DNA from: a virus
Length of the DNA: 35,251 nucleotides
IMG/VR virus record: IMGVR_UViG_3300035670_000743
Coordinates: 1 to 35,251 of that record
Strand: one strand, 5' to 3'
Made by a program: the position numbers and the translations under genes. This document shows positions 23,936 to 29,023 of this stretch, piece after piece (positions within the stretch are counted from its first letter, which is position 1; each line of letters opens with the position of its first letter). Below the pieces are notes generated by a model, which had not been told where the DNA came from, did not search any database, and worked only from the letters and a program-made list of their open reading frames with translations.

Positions 23936-24200
23936 AATTTATACAAAGGATAAGTGCTTCTATTGTAAGAATTTGAAGAAGCGACTTGATGAATGGGGAT
24001 TTCAGTATACAGAAGTCAACATTGAACATGATACAGAAGCATTCGAATACTTCCAGAAAATGGGGTATAAAACAGTCCCTCAGTTGTATTATAATATGGA
24101 GAATATCCAGCGTGGTGAATCTACCGCTCTTACGAAAGATATTATCAACGAACGCATCGAGCGTATTGAATGGCCGAATATTGATAGTGGAATAGAATGA
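23928..24200 (+). CDS. Glutaredoxin
   Basis: The 90-residue product has the redox-active CFYC (C10, C13), the cis-proline TVPQ (49-52) and the usual thioredoxin-fold spacing. Phage glutaredoxins normally supply electrons to ribonucleotide reductase (T4 NrdC is the analogue). No reductase gene is visible in this window. GGAGG precedes the ATG at a short distance. It overlaps the exonuclease gene by eight bases and gene 62 by four, so it belongs to the replication operon. Confidence 0.9.
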   Translation: MLKIYTKDKCFYCKNLKKRLDEWGFQYTEVNIEHDTEAFEYFQKMGYKTVPQLYYNMENIQRGESTALTKDIINERIERIEWPNIDSGIE

Positions 24201-24577
24201 ATCCTTTTGAATATGTGAACGCTATCAGTGATACAAAGAAAGATCTAATGGTCGACGATATCACTGAAAAGTCTTATAATGCTTTTACTATCAATCGATC
24301 ATTGAGTTACTTCAATGACACCGTATTAGCCGCAAACGAGATGAATCGTTTGCACCACCTCGATAAGAAACTACAATTTCATTTTCTCATAAATATTGTC
24401 AGGAAGCGCAAACGCTTCTCGAAATGGGATAAACCTGAATTGGTAAATGATGTTGAGGTGGTAAAAGAATACTATGGCTACAGTAATGAAAAAGCCCGCC
24501 AAGTACTACCACTGTTGACATCCGACCAAATATTGAATTTGAGAGAGAAGGTACAAAAAGGTGGTAGAAGAAAATAA
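24197..24577 (+). CDS. 62: Clamp-loader small subunit gp62
   Basis: The 126-residue product is the compact cyanophage-type form of gp62 (T4: 187). The N-terminus MNPFEYVNAISDTKKDLM, the YNAFTINRSLSYFNDTVLAA helix, MNRLHHLDKKLQFHFLINIV and KRKRFSKW are strong family markers. It links gp44 subunits in the loader. A CATAAATA late-like motif occurs inside the gene at about 24388. The 3' end overlaps the regA start. Confidence 0.85.
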   Translation: MNPFEYVNAISDTKKDLMVDDITEKSYNAFTINRSLSYFNDTVLAANEMNRLHHLDKKLQFHFLINIVRKRKRFSKWDKPELVNDVEVVKEYYGYSNEKARQVLPLLTSDQILNLREKVQKGGRRK

Positions 24578-24971
24578 TAACGTCCATTGGACACCACAGG
24601 ACATGCTAGAAGTTATCCTGGATGAACCAGATGATTTTCTAAAGGTGCGCGAGACGCTAACTCGTATTGGGGTAGCTTCTAGAAAAGATAAAAAACTATT
24701 TCAATCTTGCCATATACTACATAAGCAGGGAAGATATTTTATCGTTCATTTCAAGGAGCTATTCCTTCTTGACGGCAAGAAATCCAATCTAGAGATGAAT
24801 GATGTACAGCGTAGAAACACGATCGCTACGTTGCTTAGTGATTGGGGATTAATCAAACTTGCAGCAGGTGGTAATTTAGATTGCGCACCTCTAAGACAAA
24901 TTAAGATTATCCCATTCAAAGAAAAAGACGAATGGGAGCTTTGTCCGAAGTATAATATTGGAAATAAGTAA
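24561..24971 (+). CDS. regA: Translational repressor RegA
   Basis: The 136-residue product (T4 RegA: 122) binds early mRNAs near their start codons and blocks ribosome entry. ASRKDKKLFQSCHILHKQGR and YFIVHFKELFLLDGK are the core RNA-binding segments, and RRNTIATLLSDWGLIKL is a further marker. It starts with GTG, 17 bases inside gene 62, after AAAAAGG. Its stop overlaps the methyltransferase ATG (TAATG), and a near-copy of its last 12 bases occurs at 25520-25531. Confidence 0.9.
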   Translation: MVEENNNVHWTPQDMLEVILDEPDDFLKVRETLTRIGVASRKDKKLFQSCHILHKQGRYFIVHFKELFLLDGKKSNLEMNDVQRRNTIATLLSDWGLIKLAAGGNLDCAPLRQIKIIPFKEKDEWELCPKYNIGNK

Positions 24972-25495
24972 TGATTGAAAAAATATATGAACCTCTAGAT
25001 TCAGATAAAAGTTATTGGCAAAATAAAAACAATTCTGAAGAATGGGGTTCATATTATTATAAAAATTTAACTCTGTATCTCGAAAAAATAAAAGATACTT
25101 TACCCCCAGGTGCCCTATATGAATACGGATGTGGGGACGGACAAATGGTTATTTTCTTAAAAAAACTTTTTCCCGAAAGAAAGGTAGTTGGGGTTGATAT
25201 TCCCAATTACAATAAAATAAAAGAAATAAAAGAAATAGATGTAAGAAATATAGCTCTTTATGAGGAATTTCAGGAACCAATTGCATTAGCTATCAATGAT
25301 ATGTCGGGTTGGGATCTAACCCCCATCTCTAAGCAAAGCGCATATTGTCATGCTATGTTTAATTTAACCTCCGGTGGCTATTATATAGAATCTAGAAGAC
25401 ATCGATATACGCCAAATTTCATCTATAATTCAGAGAAATTAAAGGAATTAGAAATGATAGCACCAGGTCTAATAGTTTTTAAGAAGTTATCTTAA
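24971..25495 (+). CDS. Class I SAM-dependent methyltransferase-like protein
   Basis: The 174-residue product shows motif I as YEYGCGDGQ (about 50-58) and an acidic motif II at VVGVDIPN, so it should bind S-adenosylmethionine. No DNA-methylase catalytic motif (DPPY or PC) is seen, so the substrate is probably a small molecule or protein. The gene is visibly more AT-rich than regA and gene 62 (many AAA, ATA and TTA codons), and starts on the regA stop. It resembles in composition the cassettes at 13972-15231 and 26935-28983. Confidence 0.72.
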   Translation: MIEKIYEPLDSDKSYWQNKNNSEEWGSYYYKNLTLYLEKIKDTLPPGALYEYGCGDGQMVIFLKKLFPERKVVGVDIPNYNKIKEIKEIDVRNIALYEEFQEPIALAINDMSGWDLTPISKQSAYCHAMFNLTSGGYYIESRRHRYTPNFIYNSEKLKELEMIAPGLIVFKKLS

Positions 25496-25536
25496 TAAAT
25501 GAAATCAGGTATTACGTATGGTAATAAGTAAATGGG

Positions 25537-25544
25537 TATAAATA
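25537..25544 (+). promoter_or_regulatory. Late promoter (TATAAATA) for hsp20
   Basis: A perfect late element 63 bases before the chosen hsp20 start. It rules against a start codon at 25532, because the transcript would begin downstream of it. Confidence 0.72.
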
Positions 25545-25606
25545 CAGCTGGCGATGCGGAAGTAACCGGTCGCATTAAACATCTTGCTTGTAAAGAGGAG
25601 AAAACA

Positions 25607-26080
25607 ATGACAGGCGTACAGCAACTATTTCCCCGTGGCTCATTTATCGGTTTCGATCATCTATTGAATGAGCTTGATCATGTAGCAAAGCATGCTAACG
25701 ATCATTATCCCCCACACAACATTATCAAAACCGGCGAGACAGATTATCTGATCGAACTTGCTGTAGCGGGATTCTCAAGGGAGGAACTTTCAATCGAGGT
25801 CAAAGACCGTACATTGACAGTTACGGGCGATCACGTAAGCAGAGGTAGAGAGTTTATTCATCGTGGAATTTCTACGAAGAAGTTTAAACGCACCTTTAGG
25901 CTGTCTGAACACGTACACGTAATCGGAGCAGATCTTAAGGATGGCATTCTGTCAGTTGAACTGAAGTATGTAATCCCAGAAGAATTGCGTCCTCGTAAAA
26001 TCGAAATCGGTCATCACGAGGAAACAAATGACACACATAGCACTAGTAATAAGCAACTACTTACAGAGTCCGATCAGTGA
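25607..26080 (+). CDS. Small heat-shock protein (Hsp20 family)
   Basis: The 157-residue product carries an alpha-crystallin domain: AVAGFSREELSIEVKDRTLT, the loop with REFIHRGIS, FKRTFRL and ADLKDGILSVEL, then the C-terminal K-I-E-I anchor. Such chaperones are a marker of cyanophage-type T4 phages. The ATG at 25607 follows GAGGAG and is inside the transcript from the TATAAATA at 25537-25544; an in-frame ATG at 25532 would add 25 residues but lies upstream of that promoter. It overlaps the next gene by 53 bases in another frame. Confidence 0.9.
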   Translation: MTGVQQLFPRGSFIGFDHLLNELDHVAKHANDHYPPHNIIKTGETDYLIELAVAGFSREELSIEVKDRTLTVTGDHVSRGREFIHRGISTKKFKRTFRLSEHVHVIGADLKDGILSVELKYVIPEELRPRKIEIGHHEETNDTHSTSNKQLLTESDQ

Positions 26081-26264
26081 AGTACTGAACGCTATCTTTA
26101 AACTCTATTCAACCGCGCGCAGCAACTATGCTAAGCACCAGATGTACAGAAGCACCCTAAAAGAACTTGGCAGACTTACTGACTACCAGCTTCATGATAT
26201 GGGTCTTAGCCGTTACGATCTACATGCTATAGCAAGACAAACTGCTTATGGACGTACAAAATAA
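26028..26264 (+). CDS. DUF1127-type small protein
   Basis: A 78-residue basic product whose LKELGRLTDYQLHDMGLSRYDL (about 44-65) is the DUF1127 (YjiS-like) pattern common in alphaproteobacteria. Some host members bind RNA and influence phosphate and carbon metabolism; no function is known in phages. GAGG (26018-26021) lies six bases before the ATG, so the 53-base overlap with hsp20 is likely real. The N-terminal 35 residues are unlike host members. It suggests a gene taken from an alphaproteobacterial host. Confidence 0.75.
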   Translation: MTHIALVISNYLQSPISEVLNAIFKLYSTARSNYAKHQMYRSTLKELGRLTDYQLHDMGLSRYDLHAIARQTAYGRTK

Positions 26265-26270
26265 CACACA

Positions 26271-26291
26271 GCAGGGGCATAGTGCCCCTGC
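26271..26291 (+). other. Perfect 9-bp stem-loop between small genes
   Basis: GCAGGGGCA (26271-26279), loop TAG, TGCCCCTGC (26283-26291). No T-run follows, so it is not a standard terminator. Like the hairpin at 6933-6954 it has a perfect nine-pair GC-rich stem and sits just before a ribosome-binding site (AGGAG at about 26302). Confidence 0.7.
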
Positions 26292-26313
26292 GACATCACA
26301 CAGGAGAACTACT

Positions 26314-26538
26314 ATGAATAAGAACCCTTTCGAAATCCGCGCCGATATTCTCGAACTTGCAAAAGACTACATGGACAAGCAAACTGCTTTGAACGTGCAG
26401 TATTGGGAAAAAGCGATGGCAATTGGCAAAGCTACTATTGAAGATGCAAAAGCTGCTAATGCCTATACCCCTTATAGTATGGATGAGCTTATGAAGAAGG
26501 CTCAGGAAATGTATTCTTTCGTTTCAAAAAAGGATTAA
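26314..26538 (+). CDS. Small conserved phasin-like protein
   Basis: A 74-residue helical product (MNKNPFEIRADILELAKDYM, then DKQTALNVQYWEKAM). The pattern NPFEIRADILELAKDYMDKQ with a later KAQEMYSFV resembles small conserved proteins of cyanophage-type T4 phages; the long amphipathic helix also recalls phasins. Function unknown. The ATG at 26314 follows AGGAG at a good distance; an in-frame ATG at 26248 would read through the hairpin and lacks a ribosome-binding site. Confidence 0.72.
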   Translation: MNKNPFEIRADILELAKDYMDKQTALNVQYWEKAMAIGKATIEDAKAANAYTPYSMDELMKKAQEMYSFVSKKD

Positions 26539-26542
26539 GCAT

Positions 26543-26605
26543 ATGCTAGATCCTGATCACACATATCTTCGCTCTTTAGCAGAGAAGAAGAAAGGCGGCA
26601 AATAA
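26543..26605 (+). CDS. 20-residue microprotein
   Basis: MLDPDHTYLRSLAEKKKGGK. AAAGGA lies about ten bases upstream. The stop shares a base with the next ATG (TAATG at 26603-26607). The coupled arrangement in a gap between genes supports translation, but the size makes this uncertain. Confidence 0.4.
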   Translation: MLDPDHTYLRSLAEKKKGGK

Positions 26606-26658
26606 TGTGGCCTTATACCGACGAAGAATTAGATTTTATAAACGGTAAAAAGAAGTAA
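26605..26658 (+). CDS. 17-residue microprotein
   Basis: MWPYTDEELDFINGKKK, starting on the last base of the previous stop with AAAGGCGG as a ribosome-binding site. The W-P-Y-T-x-E-E-L-x-F-I pattern resembles tiny proteins I recall from cyanophage-type T4 phages, which is the main reason to list it. Confidence 0.45.
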   Translation: MWPYTDEELDFINGKKK

Positions 26659-26668
26659 CGAATAAAAC

Positions 26669-26676
26669 AATAAATA
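26669..26676 (+). promoter_or_regulatory. Late-like promoter (AATAAATA) for the 26706 gene
   Basis: AATAAATA differs from TATAAATA in the first base. A start about six bases downstream (near 26682) would fall just after the 5' arm of the hairpin at 26672-26702. Confidence 0.45.
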
Positions 26677-26705
26677 CCTCTGTGCTCAGCATGGAGGTAT
26701 TTTTT
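26672..26705 (+). terminator. Hairpin with T-run whose 3' arm contains the next ribosome-binding site
   Basis: AAATACCTC (26672-26680) pairs with GAGGTATTT (26694-26702); the loop can form a small inner TGC/GCA pairing, and six T end at 26705. For transcripts from upstream it acts as a terminator and hides GGAGG (26693-26697). The next ATG is at 26706. Confidence 0.75.
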
Positions 26706-26948
26706 ATGTCGGATAAAAAAGAAACTGATAATCTAAATCTAAGCGAATTCGATTATATCATGGCTGCAATTGCTGACTATTGTATGACTCAGAATATAGA
26801 CAAAGAGATGTTCTGGAATATAATTAATCATGTTGATGATGGATATGAATTTATGACGGCCATGGAAGCTCAGTGTCACCTGATGGATGTAGTTGAAGAC
26901 CATAATATGATGCGAAGATACCACGGAGATAAAAGTGAGCCATTTTAA
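26706..26948 (+). CDS. Small acidic protein of unknown function
   Basis: An 80-residue product (MSDKKETDNLNLSEFDYIMA...), acidic and helical, Met-rich (YEFMTAMEAQCHLMDVVEDH). I do not recognise a family. The ATG at 26706 is chosen because GGAGG ends nine bases before it; an in-frame ATG at 26682 would start in the hairpin loop. Its stop lies 14 bases inside the hydroxylase gene. Late expression is likely from the nested promoter/hairpin. Confidence 0.65.
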   Translation: MSDKKETDNLNLSEFDYIMAAIADYCMTQNIDKEMFWNIINHVDDGYEFMTAMEAQCHLMDVVEDHNMMRRYHGDKSEPF

Positions 26949-27510
26949 GGAAGTATTAGATCTACCTGCATTTCCGGGACTGCTAGATCATTTAACCCCA
27001 GTAATGATAGAATGTCTGAATACTTACGGACAGATCGGTTTAAACACTGTTAAGGGATTTGAACATGATTATACTATGGCGAACGGTAGTCTTGTAAAGG
27101 ATTGGGGTAATTTAAAAATTACCACGAATGAAGCCGTTACAAAATATGAAATACCTAATAAAACCGAAAGATTACATGAGCGGGATTTTACCGTCTTATG
27201 CGATATATTTAAGGGTACGGTTTTCGAAGAAATCTATAATATCTTAGATGAGAAATACATTTTGGGTAGGATTAGGTTATTTAAATCTGAGCCTAAAACT
27301 TGTTTAACGTGGCATATCGACGAAGGGCTGCCGAGACTTCATTATCCCATAAAAACCCAAGATGGGTGTTTCATGGTTATTGATAATGAAGTAAAACATC
27401 TCGGACAGGATAAATGGTGGATGGCAGACACCTCTAAGCCACACACTGCATTTAATGCAAGTCGGGAAAGTAGAATTCACTTAGTGGCAGTAATAAGGGA
27501 TATAAAATAA
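26935..27510 (+). CDS. Aspartyl/asparaginyl beta-hydroxylase-like 2-oxoglutarate oxygenase
   Basis: The 191-residue product shows the non-haem iron triad in order: WHIDEG (H127, D129), SKPHTAFN (H170), and a 2-oxoglutarate-binding Arg in SRIHL (R180). The PRLHYPIKT segment between them is typical of the Asp/Asn hydroxylase (PF05118-like) branch. It starts with GTG after GGAG, 14 bases inside the previous gene. It opens an AT-rich three-gene cassette. Substrate unknown: protein side chains and free amino acids are both known in the wider family. Confidence 0.8.
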   Translation: MSHFKEVLDLPAFPGLLDHLTPVMIECLNTYGQIGLNTVKGFEHDYTMANGSLVKDWGNLKITTNEAVTKYEIPNKTERLHERDFTVLCDIFKGTVFEEIYNILDEKYILGRIRLFKSEPKTCLTWHIDEGLPRLHYPIKTQDGCFMVIDNEVKHLGQDKWWMADTSKPHTAFNASRESRIHLVAVIRDIK

Positions 27511-27515
27511 AGTTA

Positions 27516-28346
27516 ATGGATAAGCCTCCTATTATAATTAGTCCTCCGAGGACTAGAAGTACTATACTATATGACATCATGGAGCCCTATGCTTTAAAGA
27601 AATTCGGCCTTTTGCCTTTAAAAAATCATAGTGAACTTTTTTTATTTCAAAGTAAAAATAACGTATATGAAGATCTGAAAACGGGTGATAAAAACTCAGC
27701 TCAATTATACCCTATCGCATCAGAAACATCCCTTGATATTCATTTTATACACCCTCCGGTTTATTCTAGTATCGAAGAAGCTAATCTTAGTAAATTAAAA
27801 TTATTAGAATCAGAAAAAAGTAAGGGCAAGAACTATTGGATAAAAACTACCTTAGAAGTGGTTTATAACCCTAAGGAAATATCAGACTTTTTTTCTGATC
27901 GTAGATTTGTTTTGACCGATAGAAAAGATATATCTGAGTTTCTATTGAGCACGATATTTGCTCTAAAGACTAGAATTTTTCATGCTAGAGAAAATAATAT
28001 AGATCTGTATAAAGATCTGATTTCCACAGGTGTGATGGTGGATGAAAAAGATTTAGGAAGAATGGACTGGGTTTTTAACCTTTTGTTAGAATTTAAAAAT
28101 TTAAGAAAATATATATCTGATCGATATGATTATATAAATGTCTTTTATGAAGATACTAATACTAAAGAAAAACTTTTTAATAAGATAAATGATATTTTTT
28201 GCACTGATGACTGGAGAAGTTATTATAAGCCTCTAGATTTCCACCCAATAAAAATTGAAAAAGATTATAAGGAAATTATTATTAATTATAACGAGATAAG
28301 AGATTATCTCGTGAGAAAATCGGAAGAATATTATAATGATCCTTGA
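27516..28346 (+). CDS. Sulfotransferase-like protein
   Basis: The 276-residue product begins IIISPPRTRSTIL, close to the 5'-phosphosulfate-binding loop of PAPS-dependent sulfotransferases (P11-R12-T13-R14-S15-T16), and later has FVLTDRKDISEFLLS with Arg136 and Ser140 in the place of the 3'-phosphate-binding motif. Overall identity to known families cannot be judged by eye, so the fold call is moderate. It is AT-rich, lacks a strong ribosome-binding site and follows the hydroxylase after five bases; its end overlaps the PP-loop gene by 11 bases. Confidence 0.7.
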   Translation: MDKPPIIISPPRTRSTILYDIMEPYALKKFGLLPLKNHSELFLFQSKNNVYEDLKTGDKNSAQLYPIASETSLDIHFIHPPVYSSIEEANLSKLKLLESEKSKGKNYWIKTTLEVVYNPKEISDFFSDRRFVLTDRKDISEFLLSTIFALKTRIFHARENNIDLYKDLISTGVMVDEKDLGRMDWVFNLLLEFKNLRKYISDRYDYINVFYEDTNTKEKLFNKINDIFCTDDWRSYYKPLDFHPIKIEKDYKEIIINYNEIRDYLVRKSEEYYNDP

Positions 28347-28983
28347 ATTTAATGATATAAAAGTAGATTTCTTTGAGACCTTTCCCAGAGAAGTGAAAAA
28401 TATAGCATTGAATCTTTCTGGCGGGGCGGATTCTGCTTTAATATTATTCCTATTAGTGGAAATGATAAAAGAAAGGAATCAATCTGATGTTAGAATTTAT
28501 CCGTTCCATGGGGTAGAGTCTGAGTTTAGTGCTGATATTTGTGCTAAAATAATTCAGCATATAAATGAAATTACCAATACTAAATTTATAGAGCCCCTAT
28601 ACCTTTATGATTACCCCAAACCATTAACTGTTACCAAAACAGAAGCTCTAAAACTTGCGTTAGAAGATTTTAGAAATACTAATAACACCTTTTATACTAT
28701 AAGGGGTATTAGTCAGGGGATGGATGATTTAGAAAGGCCCGAACTTCCTGGCGATATAGTCGGAAGAAATCTAATCGACCTTTCTTTAAAATATCCCCAT
28801 ACTCTACCATGGGCCACCGTGAATAAAAAATTCATAGCAGATCAATATAAAAAATTCAATTTACAACATCTTTCTACTATTACAAACAGTTGTATAGCTA
28901 GTGCAACGTCCCCGTGTCGAAAGTGTTGGTGGTGCAAAGAAAGATATTGGGCTTTTGGATCATATGATGGGGGTATACAATAG
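28336..28983 (+). CDS. PP-loop ATPase, QueC-like
   Basis: The 215-residue product has an ATP-pyrophosphatase PP-loop SGGADSA (28-34) and a C-terminal zinc-type cluster C186-x7-C194-x2-C197-x2-C200 followed by an ERYWAFG segment, the ending seen in QueC (7-cyano-7-deazaguanine synthase). The QueC mid-protein GYPDC motif is not visible, so the substrate may differ; PAPS-reductase-like and asparagine-synthase-like PP-loops are alternatives. No other queuosine gene is in the window. The -35 box of the gene 43 promoter lies in its last codons. Confidence 0.75.
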   Translation: MILEFNDIKVDFFETFPREVKNIALNLSGGADSALILFLLVEMIKERNQSDVRIYPFHGVESEFSADICAKIIQHINEITNTKFIEPLYLYDYPKPLTVTKTEALKLALEDFRNTNNTFYTIRGISQGMDDLERPELPGDIVGRNLIDLSLKYPHTLPWATVNKKFIADQYKKFNLQHLSTITNSCIASATSPCRKCWWCKERYWAFGSYDGGIQ

Positions 28984-29002
28984 ACCTAGACTGTGATAGA
29001 AT
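28974..29002 (+). promoter_or_regulatory. Promoter of gene 43
   Basis: GGG then TATACA (28974-28979), 17 bases, TAGAAT (28997-29002), with TGA just before the -10 as an extended element. GGAGG lies in the leader before the ATG at 29024. Confidence 0.62.
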
Positions 29003-29023
29003 AGATTTAATTATGGAGGTCCT

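Noticed and set aside
24388-24395. CATAAATA inside gene 62
   Set aside because: It resembles the gene 18 late promoter, but it encodes conserved family residues and no gene starts soon after, so chance is the simplest reading.
25532-25606. 25-residue N-terminal extension of Hsp20 from the ATG at 25532
   Set aside because: A perfect TATAAATA late promoter lies at 25537-25544, and GAGGAG precedes the ATG at 25607, so the extension would not be transcribed from it and is not needed for the fold.
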